Source of the DNA: Hyphomicrobiales bacterium
GTDB taxonomy: Bacteria; Pseudomonadota; Alphaproteobacteria; Rhizobiales; Xanthobacteraceae
Reading direction: 5' to 3'
Length of the DNA: 64,000 nucleotides
Assembly: GCA_017305665.1 (NCBI GenBank)
Contig: JAFKKH010000017.1
Span: 124,001 to 188,000, forward strand
In this document: positions 56,184-64,000 of the stretch, piece by piece
Position numbering within the stretch: position 1 is the stretch's first letter
Layout: each line of letters starts with the position of its first letter
Notes under the pieces: model-generated
Database searches by the model: none
Told to the model about the DNA's origin: nothing
The model's input: only the letters and a program-made list of their open reading frames with translations
Program-made: the position numbers and the translations under genes

Positions 56184-57065
56184 TTATTTCTGGCAAGTCG
56201 GGCACCAGAATGTCGAGCGTCCGTTCTGCGTGAACCGCTTCACCGTCCCCTTGCACTTCGGCGTTTGGCACTTCTCGCCTTCGCGGTCGTAGACCTGGAA
56301 CGAATGCTGGAAGTAGCCGAGTTCGCCGGATGTCTGCCGATGATCGCGCAGCGACGAGCCGCCGGCCTTGATCGCCTGATTGAGCACTCCGTGAATCGCT
56401 TCGACCAGTCGACCAGCATGATCCGTCGGCTCGCCCTTCTTCGTCGCCAGCGTCGCGGCGAGGCGGCGCGGCGACAGGTGCGAACGGAATAGCGCCTCGC
56501 AGACATAGATGTTGCCGAGGCCCGCGACCACGCGCTGGTCGAGCAGCGCGGCCTTCAGGCTGGTCTTCTTGTTCCAGCATGACCGCGACAGCATCGCCGC
56601 ATCGAACTCGTTGCCGAGCGGCTCGGGGCCGAGCCCCTTCAGCAGCGGCTCGTCGTCGAGGCCCTTGCGGGCAATGACCTTCATGTAGCCGAAGCGGCGC
56701 GGATCGTTGAACACCACCGCGGCGCCCGACGACATCTGAAACATCACATGATCGTGGGCACGATCCTCGTTGCGGGGATAGTGAAAATCGCCGGGCGTGG
56801 TGCTGTCCACCCCCTCGACCACACGGAACGAGCCGGACATGCCGAGATGCATCAACAGCACGTCGCCGGACCCGAGGTCCGCGAGCAGATATTTGGCGCG
56901 GCGTCCGAGCCCGATCACGGTCTGGCCTTCGAGGCGGGCGACAAAATCCTTCTGGAAGGGAAACCGCAGGTCCTTGCGCCGGGTCTCGGCGCGAACGATG
57001 GTCGCCCCCTCCATGGCCGGCTGCAGGCCGCGACGAACGGTCTCAACTTCGGGTAATTCGGGCAT
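56184..57065 (-). CDS. mutM: formamidopyrimidine-DNA glycosylase MutM (Fpg)
   Basis: MutM excises 8-oxoguanine and formamidopyrimidines from DNA. The 293-aa product begins [14 protein letters not shown] (catalytic Pro1/Glu2 after Met removal) and has the lesion-capping/linker features [13 protein letters not shown], KPxF-like FGYMKVI, the H2TH helix-two-turn-helix region ([26 protein letters not shown]), and a C-terminal zinc finger ([27 protein letters not shown]). The start is set at 57065, since the N-terminal Pro must follow Met; the frame opens three codons earlier. It is divergent from ubiE. Confidence 0.96.
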   Translation of the reverse strand: MPELPEVETVRRGLQPAMEGATIVRAETRRKDLRFPFQKDFVARLEGQTVIGLGRRAKYLLADLGSGDVLLMHLGMSGSFRVVEGVDSTTPGDFHYPRNEDRAHDHVMFQMSSGAAVVFNDPRRFGYMKVIARKGLDDEPLLKGLGPEPLGNEFDAAMLSRSCWNKKTSLKAALLDQRVVAGLGNIYVCEALFRSHLSPRRLAATLATKKGEPTDHAGRLVEAIHGVLNQAIKAGGSSLRDHRQTSGELGYFQHSFQVYDREGEKCQTPKCKGTVKRFTQNGRSTFWCPTCQK

Positions 57066-57157
57066 CGTATGCATTCACCTTGAGGGACTGACGTGATAGC
57101 GCCATTGCCACGGGCGCGCTATGGTCTGCCCCAATCAGAGTAACGGGATTTACGAGT

Positions 57158-57919
57158 ATGGCTCAGCCGGGCGACACCACGCATTTCGGCTTCCGGGACG
57201 TCCCCTTGGGCGACAAGCAGACGCTGGTGAACGATGTGTTCCGCAGCGTGGCGCAGCGTTACGACCTGATGAACGATCTCATGTCCGGCGGGCTGCATCG
57301 CGTCTGGAAGGATGTGATGATCACGACGCTCAACCCGCCGCGCAATGATGCACCCTTCGCGCTGCTCGACGTGGCCGGCGGCACCGGCGACATCGCCTTC
57401 CGCGCCGCCAAGGCCTCCGGCTTCGGCTTTACCGCCACCGTCTGCGACATCAATGGCGACATGCTGGCGGTCGGCCGCGAGCGCGCGATCAAGCAGCATC
57501 TCGATCATCAGGTGTCGTTCGTCGAAGGCAATGCCGAGGCGCTGGCGTTTCCGGACCGTAGCTTCGATGCCTATACGATCGCGTTCGGCATCCGCAACGT
57601 GCCGCGGATCGATCAGGCCCTGCGCGAGGCATACCGCGTATTGAGACCGGGCAGCCGCTTTCTGTGCCTCGAGTTCTCGACCGTGGATGTGCCCGGCCTC
57701 GACAAGATCTATGATCTGTTTTCGTTCAAGGTGATTCCGCCGCTCGGGCGTGCCGTGACCGGCGACGCCGAGTCTTATCAGTATCTCGTCGAATCCATCC
57801 GCAAGTTTCCCAGGCCGAACGCCTTCGCCGAGATGATCCGCGACGCAGGCTTCGCCCGCGTCAGTCATCAAATTCTCTCGGGCGGCATCGTCGCACTGCA
57901 TTCGGGCTGGCGTTTGTGA
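57158..57919 (+). CDS. ubiE: ubiquinone/menaquinone methyltransferase UbiE
   Basis: UbiE methylates the ring carbon in ubiquinone synthesis (and demethylmenaquinone where present). The 253-aa product has [18 protein letters not shown] near residue 38, the SAM loop [17 protein letters not shown] near residue 69, [38 protein letters not shown] near residue 140, and [12 protein letters not shown] near the end. It overlaps ubiB by 4 nt (GTGA), so both quinone enzymes are coupled. Confidence 0.97.
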   Translation: MAQPGDTTHFGFRDVPLGDKQTLVNDVFRSVAQRYDLMNDLMSGGLHRVWKDVMITTLNPPRNDAPFALLDVAGGTGDIAFRAAKASGFGFTATVCDINGDMLAVGRERAIKQHLDHQVSFVEGNAEALAFPDRSFDAYTIAFGIRNVPRIDQALREAYRVLRPGSRFLCLEFSTVDVPGLDKIYDLFSFKVIPPLGRAVTGDAESYQYLVESIRKFPRPNAFAEMIRDAGFARVSHQILSGGIVALHSGWRL

Positions 57920-59484
57920 TCTCCGCATTGACCCATGCCGCGCGCCTGGCGCGCGCCGCGTTTGTGTTCGCGCGCGAAGGCGTATTCGGCGTGGTCGATC
58001 CCTCGCTGGTGCCGCCACCCGGACAACTCGCGCTGCGTCTCGCGCGGCTGATCGAGCGACCCGGCGCCAAGGCTGGCCCGCGGCTGTCGCGCGCGCTGAC
58101 CCGGCTCGGCCCGGCCTATCTCAAGCTCGGACAGTTTCTCGCCACCCGCCCAGACGTGGTCGGTGCCGCGATGGCGCGCGATCTGGAAAGCCTGCAGGAT
58201 CGGCTGCCGCCGTTTCCGCAAGAGGAAGCCGAAGCCGTGGTCGCGGCGGCGCTGGAACGCCCTGTAACGCAGGCCTTCGCGAGCTTCAGCCCCGCCGTCG
58301 CCGCCGCGTCGATCGCGCAGGTGCATCGTGGCGAGATCGAAAAGGACGGCATCCGCAAACAGGTCGCAATCAAGGTGTTGCGGCCCAACGTCGCCTCACG
58401 CTTCCGCCGCGACCTCGCCGACTTCTTCTTCGTCGCCAACAAGGCCGAGGCGCATTCCGCCGAAGCGCGGCGGCTGCGCCTGATCGAAGTCATCAACACC
58501 ATGTCGCGCTCGGTCGCGATGGAAATGGACCTCCGGCTCGAAGCGGCCGCGCTGTCGGAGATGGCGGAGAACACCCGCGACGATCCTGATTTTCGCGTGC
58601 CGACAGTGGACTGGGATCGCACCACGTCCAACGTGCTGACGATGGAATGGATCGACGGCATCGCGCTGAACGATCACACGCGGCTCGCGCAATCACAGGT
58701 CGATCTGCCCGATCTCGGCCGCAAGGTGATCCAGAGTTTCCTGCGTCACGCGCTGCGCGACGGCTTCTTTCATGCCGACATGCATCCCGGCAACCTGTTC
58801 CTCGACACCGAGGGCCGATTGGTTGCCGTCGATTTCGGCATCATGGGGCGGCTCGGACTGAAGGAGCGCCGCTTCCTCGCCGAAATCCTGCTCGGCTTCA
58901 TCACGCGCGACTATCGCCGCGTCGCCGAGGTGCACTTCGAGGCCGGCTATGTGCCGGGTCATCATTCGGTGGAGAATTTCGCGCAAGCCATCCGCGCCAT
59001 CGGTGAGCCGATCCACAATCGCACCGCCGAGGAAATCTCGATGGCGAAGCTGTTGACGCTTCTGCTCGAGGTCACCGGCCTGTTCGACATGCAGACGCGG
59101 CCCGAACTGATCTTGCTGCAAAAGACCATGGTGGTGGTCGAAGGCGTGGCGCGCAGCTTCGATCCAAAACTCGACATTTGGACCGTGGCCGATCCGGTGG
59201 TCCGGGAATGGATCACCCGAAACCTCGGACCCATCGGCCGTGTCCAGGGTGCGATGGCCGGCGCAGGCGAACTCGGCCGGGTGCTCAGCGGACTGCCAGC
59301 ATTGGCCTCGCGAACGGCCTCTCTGATCGAGCAATTCGAAATGATGGCCCGCGAAGGGCTGACATCGGGGCCGGACACCATCGCGGAGATCAAGCGAGCC
59401 GAAGCGCGCAGTCACCGTTGGAGCATTCTCGCGCTATGGGTCATTGCGGCAGCCCTTGTTGGCTTGCTCTGGAGAATCCACTGA
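57916..59484 (+). CDS. ubiB: ubiquinone biosynthesis atypical kinase UbiB
   Basis: UbiB is an ADCK/ABC1-type kinase-like ATPase needed for ubiquinone synthesis. The 522-aa product shows the KxGQ motif in [16 protein letters not shown] near residue 72, an AAAS-like loop ([11 protein letters not shown]) near residue 136, an ATP Lys in [10 protein letters not shown], and the catalytic loop [15 protein letters not shown] with VAVDFGIMG (DFG) near residues 285-310. Two hydrophobic segments at the C-terminus anchor it. The start is GTG, overlapping the ubiE stop. Confidence 0.95.
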   Translation: MISALTHAARLARAAFVFAREGVFGVVDPSLVPPPGQLALRLARLIERPGAKAGPRLSRALTRLGPAYLKLGQFLATRPDVVGAAMARDLESLQDRLPPFPQEEAEAVVAAALERPVTQAFASFSPAVAAASIAQVHRGEIEKDGIRKQVAIKVLRPNVASRFRRDLADFFFVANKAEAHSAEARRLRLIEVINTMSRSVAMEMDLRLEAAALSEMAENTRDDPDFRVPTVDWDRTTSNVLTMEWIDGIALNDHTRLAQSQVDLPDLGRKVIQSFLRHALRDGFFHADMHPGNLFLDTEGRLVAVDFGIMGRLGLKERRFLAEILLGFITRDYRRVAEVHFEAGYVPGHHSVENFAQAIRAIGEPIHNRTAEEISMAKLLTLLLEVTGLFDMQTRPELILLQKTMVVVEGVARSFDPKLDIWTVADPVVREWITRNLGPIGRVQGAMAGAGELGRVLSGLPALASRTASLIEQFEMMAREGLTSGPDTIAEIKRAEARSHRWSILALWVIAAALVGLLWRIH

Positions 59485-59497
59485 TTGCATTGCAATC
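59483..59497. promoter_or_regulatory. palindrome at the ubiB/coaBC junction
   Basis: GATTGCA-T-TGCAATC is a perfect 7-bp-arm palindrome beginning within the ubiB stop codon, 45-59 nt before the coaBC start. With the second inverted repeat at 59514-59533 it makes this 57-nt gap unusually rich in dyads. Confidence 0.5.
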
Positions 59498-59513
59498 AAT
59501 GTGATGATATCAA

Positions 59514-59533
59514 TGCTATCGAAGCTTATAGCA
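59514..59533. promoter_or_regulatory. FitA-type inverted repeat (TGCTAT-N8-ATAGCA) before coaBC
   Basis: TGCTAT (59514-59519) and ATAGCA (59528-59533) are exact complements, ending 8 nt before the coaBC ATG. The FitA antitoxin of Neisseria recognises TGCTATCA/TGATAGCA half-sites as I recall, and the protein encoded here opens with a FitA-like domain. Self-binding of the fused domain is inferred. Confidence 0.5.
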
Positions 59534-59541
59534 GAAACATC

Positions 59542-60960
59542 ATGGCCAGTCTGACCATCCGGAAACTCGACGAGGCCATCAAGGCCGAGCTGCGGCTGCG
59601 CGCGGCGCGCCATGGCCGATCGGTCGAGGATGAGGTCCGCGTCATCCTGCGCCAGGCGGCCGAGGGACCGGCTGCGCCAGCGCCGTCGTCTCATCCCACA
59701 CCGGCTGCACACCGCTCGCGGCCTACCAGCACGACAACGAATAGCGTCACCCTGATCATCGGCGGCGGCATCGCCGCCTACAAGGCGCTGGACCTGATCC
59801 GGCGGCTGAAGGAGCGACACATGGACGTCCGCTGCGTCCTCACGCGCGCCGCCCAGCAATTCGTCACCCCGCTCGCCGCCAGCGCGCTGTCGCACGAGCG
59901 CTGCTACACCGACCTGTTCGATGCCGGGAGCGAGTTCGACGCCGGTCATATCCGGCTCGCGCGCGACTGCGATCTGATCGTGGTGGCGCCTGCCACCGCC
60001 GACCTGATGGCGAAGACGGCGCAGGGCCACGCTGACGATCTCGCCAGCGCGATCCTGCTCGCCACCAACAAGCCGATCCTGCTGGCACCCGCGATGAATC
60101 CACTGATGTGGAATAATCCCGCGACCCGTCGCAACGTCGCGCAACTCATCCGCGACGGCATTGTAACGATAGGCCCCAACGCAGGCGAAATGGCGGAAGC
60201 TGGCGAAGCGGGCGTCGGTCGCATGGCCGAGCCGACCGAGATTGCGATTGCCGCCGAACGGATTCTCAGGCCGCCGCAAGCGCAGCCATTGGCGGGCCAA
60301 CGCGTGCTGATCACGGCCGGGCCGACCCACGAGCCGATCGATCCGGTGCGCTACATCGCCAACCGCTCGTCAGGCAAGCAGGGCTTTGCCATCGCCGCTG
60401 CCGCGCAAGCCGCGGGCGCCGACGTCACGCTGGTGTCGGGCCCGGTCGATCTCGATGATCCCGTTGGCGTCAACGTAAAGCACGTCGAATCCGCGCGCGA
60501 GATGCTGGCGCAGGTGGAAGCCGCATTGCCCACCGACATCGCGATCTTCGCCGCCGCGGTCGCGGACTGGCGGGTCGCCAGCGAAGGCACGCAAAAACTG
60601 AAGAAGACCGGCGCAGGGATTCCGCCGCTGCAGCTGACGGAAAATCCCGATATTCTCGCCACGATCTCGAAACTGCGCGACAACCGGCCGCCGCTGGTGA
60701 TCGGCTTCGCCGCCGAGACCGAACATCTGATCGACAACGCCAAGGCGAAGTTCGCGCGCAAGGGCTGCGACTGGATCGTGGCCAACGACGTCTCGCCCGC
60801 GACCGGCGTGATGGGCGGCGACCGCAACACCGTTCATCTGCTGACTCGCGAGGCCGATGGAACCGTCAATGTCGAATCCTGGCCGGTCATGACCAAGGAC
60901 GAGGTCGCGACCACGTTGATCGAACGCATCGCCTCTCACGTGAAGGACACATCGACATGA
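59542..60960 (+). CDS. coaBC: CoaBC with N-terminal FitA-like ribbon-helix-helix domain
   Basis: CoaBC makes 4-phosphopantetheine from 4-phosphopantothenate and Cys in CoA synthesis. From 59542 the protein is 472 aa. Residues 1-41 ([12 protein letters not shown], then [20 protein letters not shown]) are an antitoxin-like ribbon-helix-helix unit, followed by a Pro/Ser/Thr linker to residue 67. CoaC spans about 68-240 ([19 protein letters not shown], active His in [22 protein letters not shown]). CoaB follows ([26 protein letters not shown], then KLKKTG). The usual CoaBC is about 400 aa, so the extra 65-70 residues are an addition. The upstream frame reaches back to 59485 but shows no ribosome site. 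It overlaps dut by 4 nt. Confidence 0.93.
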   Translation: MASLTIRKLDEAIKAELRLRAARHGRSVEDEVRVILRQAAEGPAAPAPSSHPTPAAHRSRPTSTTTNSVTLIIGGGIAAYKALDLIRRLKERHMDVRCVLTRAAQQFVTPLAASALSHERCYTDLFDAGSEFDAGHIRLARDCDLIVVAPATADLMAKTAQGHADDLASAILLATNKPILLAPAMNPLMWNNPATRRNVAQLIRDGIVTIGPNAGEMAEAGEAGVGRMAEPTEIAIAAERILRPPQAQPLAGQRVLITAGPTHEPIDPVRYIANRSSGKQGFAIAAAAQAAGADVTLVSGPVDLDDPVGVNVKHVESAREMLAQVEAALPTDIAIFAAAVADWRVASEGTQKLKKTGAGIPPLQLTENPDILATISKLRDNRPPLVIGFAAETEHLIDNAKAKFARKGCDWIVANDVSPATGVMGGDRNTVHLLTREADGTVNVESWPVMTKDEVATTLIERIASHVKDTST

Positions 60961-61415
60961 GCGGCGCAATCAGGATCGATGTGCAGCAACTGCCCCATGC
61001 CGAAGGCCTGGTACTCCCCGTCTATCAGAGCAGCCATGCCGCCGGGCTCGACCTGCTGGCCGCGGTTCCCGAACAGACACCCGTGGTGCTCGCGCCAGGA
61101 CAGCACGCGATGATCCCGACCGGACTCGTCATCGCGCTGCCCGATGGGTTCGAGGCGCAGGTGCGGCCACGTTCCGGCCTCGCCGCGAAGCACGGTGTCA
61201 CCGTGCTCAATTCGCCCGGCACGGTGGACGCCGACTATCGCGGCGAGATCAATGTATTGCTGGTCAATCTCGGCTCGGCGCCGTTCACGATCCGCCGCGG
61301 CGAGCGCATCGCCCAGATGGTGGTCGCGCCGGTGACGCGCGTGGAACTCGTCCGGGCGACATCGCTATCGTCCACGGAACGCGGCAGCGGCGGATTCGGC
61401 TCGACCGGACGCTAG
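60957..61415 (+). CDS. dut: dUTP diphosphatase
   Basis: Dut hydrolyses dUTP to dUMP, guarding DNA from uracil and supplying thymidylate synthesis. The 152-aa trimeric-type protein has all five motifs: [10 protein letters not shown] (1), [23 protein letters not shown] (2), [15 protein letters not shown] (3), [11 protein letters not shown] (4), and [15 protein letters not shown] (5). It overlaps coaBC by 4 nt, so CoA and dUTP enzymes are translated together, as in many proteobacteria. A repeat element follows. Confidence 0.96.
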   Translation: MSGAIRIDVQQLPHAEGLVLPVYQSSHAAGLDLLAAVPEQTPVVLAPGQHAMIPTGLVIALPDGFEAQVRPRSGLAAKHGVTVLNSPGTVDADYRGEINVLLVNLGSAPFTIRRGERIAQMVVAPVTRVELVRATSLSSTERGSGGFGSTGR

Positions 61416-61741
61416 GTACTCGCCTTCGTCATCCCCGCGCAATGGCGCGGGAGGTGCGAGCGCAGCGAGCCTCGAAGGATGCACGTCGGTTCGGCCGTCG
61501 CCCTTCGAGACGCCGCTACGCGGCTCCTCAGGGTGACGGTTCATACCGATTAAACCAAACCGAATCATTTTTGCGAAAATGCGCGGCGAACGGCACGCGC
61601 CGGCTACGCATTTTTACGCGTCGGGATTCCCGTTCACGGTCTGGACTCTTACCCCTCGAGTCCGCTTGAGGATATTGTTGATCGATTCGTGAACGGCGAG
61701 CGATTGCCGGTCGTATCGTCGTGCGGTTTTGGGGCGAGCCA
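61416..61741. other. dut-divL intergenic region
   Basis: These 326 bases hold the repeat at 61427-61539 and then about 200 nt of AT-richer sequence that should carry the divL promoter. I see no convincing -35/-10 pair, no CtrA box (TTAA-N7-TTAA) and no gene. Confidence 0.45.
61427..61539. repeat. intergenic repeat, CGTCATCCCCGCGC type
   Basis: The element begins CGTCATCCCCGCGC and closes with CTCAGGGTGACGG. It contains CCCGCGC-AATG-GCGCGGG as a 7-bp hairpin, GCGAGCGCAGCGAGC, CCTCGAAGGATGCACG and CGCCGCTACGCGGC. CCTCGAAGG and CCTTCGAG blocks are inverted relative to each other. This CTCGAAGGATG/CTCAGGGTGACG family is common between genes in Bradyrhizobium-type genomes. The hairpin can end the dut transcript. 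Confidence 0.7.
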
Positions 61742-64000
61742 ATGTCGGGCGTAGTCGCAGTGATGCGTCGGACCTTGTTGTCATGCACCTCGCTGGTGCG
61801 CGGCAGCATCGCTGGCGCGAGCGCGGCAAGCGTGATCGCCATCGCCCCCGCTTCGGCTGCCGAACCGGATATGTCCGAGCGGCTGATCCAGACTTTCATG
61901 AATCTCGGCCGGCAGGATCTGGCCGCGCTCGCCATGGCGCTTGGCGTGCTCGGCTTCTCGGTGGTGGCCGCGATCCTGCTGATGCGCACCCGCGTCCGCG
62001 CCGACGCCAATGAACAACGTCTGCGTGCCGACATTCGCGCGCTGCAGGCGGAATCCGACCGCTTTCGTGCGCTGCTGTTCGCGGAGCCGCAGGTTCTGAT
62101 CTCCTGGGGTGCCGGTGAGAACCGTCCGCAGATCAGTGGCGACATCTCGCTGCTGACGCCGCAGGACGCCCACCAGCCACAACGGCTTCTGGCATTTGGA
62201 ACCTGGCTGCCGCCGGAGCCAGCGTTGCAGATGGATCACGCGGTCGATGCGCTGCGCGACGCTGGCGAAGGTTTTCTGCTCAACCTCGTGACGTCGGCCG
62301 GCCGCTCCGTGGAAGCCATGGGCCGGGCTATCGGCGGCCAGGCCATCGTACGCATCCGCGATCTCGGCGGGTTGCGCCGCGACCTCGCCGACATGACGCT
62401 CCGCCACAAAAGCCTGCTCGAGGAAACCGATACGCTGCGGGCCTTCGCGGCGGCGGCCCCCTGGCCGCTGTGGGCGCGGGGCGCCGACGGCAATCTCAAC
62501 TTCGCCAATGTCGCCTATGCGCGCGCCACCGAGGCCGCCAGCACGACCGACGCGATCGAGCGCAATCTCGAACTGCTCGATAGCGGCGACCGCGTTGCGA
62601 TGGCGCGGGCGCTGAACGATCATGCCGCCTTCGCCTCGCGCGTGCCGATCGTGATCGGCGGCGAGCGGCGCATTTACGACGTTCATGCGCTGAAGGTCGC
62701 CGGCGGCACCGCCGGCATCGCCATCGACGCCGGCGAGGCCGCAGCGCTTAGCGCGGCTCTCGTGCGCATGGCGGAAGCCCATCGCCGCACCCTCGACCAG
62801 CTCTCCTCCGGCGTTGCCGTATTCGATGGCCAGCGCCGGCTCGCGTTCTACAACGACTCCTATCGCCGGCTGTGGGACCTCGACCGCGCCTTCCTCGACA
62901 GCAATCCCGACGACTCCAGCGTGCTCGATCGCCTGCGCGCCGGACGCAAGCTGCCCGAGCAATCGGACTTCCGCGCCTGGAAAGCTCGGTTGCACGAAGC
63001 CTATCGCGCGGTCGAAGCGGCCAAGGATGTCTGGTATCTGCCGGACGGGCGCGCGCTCAGCATCGTCACCACGCCCAATCCGGAGGGCGGTGTCACCTAT
63101 CTGTTCGATGATGTGACGGAAAGCCTCGACCTGGCGCGACGGTACGACCGGCTCATCAACGTGCAGCGCGAGACGCTCGACAGCCTGACCGAGGCGGTCG
63201 CGGTGTTCGGCAGCAACGGCCGCGCGCAGTTGTTCAACCCCGCCTTCGCCCGGATGTGGAAACTGTCGCCCGACGCGCTTGCGGAACAGCCCCATATCGA
63301 AACCGTCGAGGGCTGGTGCAAGCCGCTCTTCGACGACGCGACGTCCTGGCTGACGATCCGCAACGCGATTACCCGTATTGACGACCGCGTCTCCGTGCGG
63401 CTCAAGCTCGAGCGCAAGGACGGCACCGTGCTCGACTGCACGACAATGCCGTTGCCCGACGGCGCCACCATGGTGACGTTCCACGACATCACCGATACCG
63501 AGAACGTGGAGCGGGCGCTGCGCGAGCGCAACGATGCGCTGGAGACCGCCGACCAGATGAAGGTCGATTTCGTGCACCACGTCTCGTACGAACTGCGCTC
63601 GCCGCTGACCACCATCATCGGCTTTGCGCATCTGATGAGCGACCCCGGCACCGGGCCGCTGACTGCGAAGCAGGCCGAGTACGTCAACTACATCACCTCG
63701 TCCACCGACGCGCTGCTCGCACTGACCAACAACATTCTCGATCTCGCCACCATCGACGCCGGCGCCATGACGCTCGAACTGGGGCCGGTGGACGTCCGCA
63801 AGATCATCGAGGCGGCGGCGGAAGGCATTCAGGACCGCCTGAGCCTCGACCGCATCGCGCTGAGGATCGACATCGACCCCCATATCGGCAATTTCACCGG
63901 AGACGAGCGTCGCATCGTTCAGGTGCTCTATAACCTGCTCGCCAATGCCGTCGGCTTCTCGCCGCCCGACGCCGAGATCACCGTGAGCGCACGGCGCACC
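61742..64000 (+). CDS. divL: DivL-like sensor kinase with Tyr phosphosite, partial (runs off right edge)
   Basis: The frame is open from the ATG at 61742 to the window end (753 residues). A signal-like or membrane region (residues 20-81, one clear transmembrane helix at 59-81) is followed by several PAS-like domains (about 115-590) and a dimerisation helix with FVHHVSYELRSPLTTI near residue 611. There the phospho-accepting His of the H-box is replaced by Tyr616, the hallmark of DivL. The HATPase domain begins near residue 670 (ERRIVQVLYNLLANAVGFSPP). DivL acts on the CckA-CtrA cell-cycle pathway, probably as a reader of DivK. Confidence 0.92.
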   Translation, partial: MSGVVAVMRRTLLSCTSLVRGSIAGASAASVIAIAPASAAEPDMSERLIQTFMNLGRQDLAALAMALGVLGFSVVAAILLMRTRVRADANEQRLRADIRALQAESDRFRALLFAEPQVLISWGAGENRPQISGDISLLTPQDAHQPQRLLAFGTWLPPEPALQMDHAVDALRDAGEGFLLNLVTSAGRSVEAMGRAIGGQAIVRIRDLGGLRRDLADMTLRHKSLLEETDTLRAFAAAAPWPLWARGADGNLNFANVAYARATEAASTTDAIERNLELLDSGDRVAMARALNDHAAFASRVPIVIGGERRIYDVHALKVAGGTAGIAIDAGEAAALSAALVRMAEAHRRTLDQLSSGVAVFDGQRRLAFYNDSYRRLWDLDRAFLDSNPDDSSVLDRLRAGRKLPEQSDFRAWKARLHEAYRAVEAAKDVWYLPDGRALSIVTTPNPEGGVTYLFDDVTESLDLARRYDRLINVQRETLDSLTEAVAVFGSNGRAQLFNPAFARMWKLSPDALAEQPHIETVEGWCKPLFDDATSWLTIRNAITRIDDRVSVRLKLERKDGTVLDCTTMPLPDGATMVTFHDITDTENVERALRERNDALETADQMKVDFVHHVSYELRSPLTTIIGFAHLMSDPGTGPLTAKQAEYVNYITSSTDALLALTNNILDLATIDAGAMTLELGPVDVRKIIEAAAEGIQDRLSLDRIALRIDIDPHIGNFTGDERRIVQVLYNLLANAVGFSPPDAEITVSARRT

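Noticed and set aside
61540..61741. CtrA box upstream of divL
   Set aside because: No TTAA-N7-TTAA pair was found in this stretch.
61781..63883. 700-aa minus-strand open frame over divL
   Set aside because: The plus frame reads as a full kinase with PAS domains and an H-box-like Tyr; the minus frame has no recognisable domain.

Overview
The window is a GC-rich piece of an alphaproteobacterial chromosome. It most likely comes from Nitrobacteraceae/Bradyrhizobiaceae (Bradyrhizobium, Rhodopseudomonas, Afipia or Nitrobacter relatives). The grounds are an Irr with the heme-regulatory GCPWHD motif at Cys29, a DbjA-like haloalkane dehalogenase, a DivL kinase with Tyr in place of His, DUF2336 and DUF2778 proteins, and GCCGGGCATGACG-type intergenic repeats. 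I see no insertion sequence, prophage, CRISPR, rRNA or tRNA. Both edges cut genes: a FUSC transporter on the left and divL on the right.

Layout. 1-10.4 kb is a metabolic patchwork: MmgE/PrpD, DUF4336, DUF1330, GNAT, pirin, a long-form PurC, a serine hydrolase and an acyl-CoA synthetase. 10.4-17 kb holds adenosine kinase, MurJ, TrpS, a universal stress protein, an Nfu-type Fe-S scaffold and an exported DUF2778 protein. 17-25.4 kb is a co-directional housekeeping run: tsaB-rimI-fur-HAD-miaB-phoH-ybeY-CBS protein-lnt. In it, miaB is broken by what looks like a 34-nt deletion. 25.6-28.1 kb holds a PraR/PhrR-like regulator, an M20 peptidase and trmB. 28.1-32 kb is accessory: a haloalkane dehalogenase divergent from its TetR regulator with two matching operators, a phytanoyl-CoA dioxygenase and a DUF2336 protein. 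32.1-42.5 kb is the transcription/translation operon rimP-nusA-ylxR-infB-rbfA-truB-rpsO-pnp, with a terminator-like leader before rimP and a strong hairpin before pnp.

42.5-47.6 kb carries a 60-aa protein gene, a candidate small RNA, the divergent oxyR/katG pair, a GNAT and a GST. 47.7-51.5 kb is irr divergent from fabA-fabB-fabV; the last gene is FabV where rhizobia usually have FabI. 51.6-57 kb holds an SH3 protein, a D-2-hydroxyacid dehydrogenase, a MoeB/ThiF protein, an exported pseudo-protease, a VOC protein and mutM. 57.1-61.4 kb is ubiE-ubiB-coaBC-dut, in which CoaBC carries an N-terminal FitA-like ribbon-helix-helix domain with a FitA-type inverted repeat just upstream. The window ends in divL.

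The points most worth a second look are the antitoxin-like DNA-binding domain fused to CoaBC with its own apparent operator, the leaderless autoregulated TetR/dehalogenase pair, the disrupted miaB, FabV in the irr-linked fab operon, and the unannotated stretch between pnp and oxyR. All calls are from reading sequence and recalling families; no database search was run.
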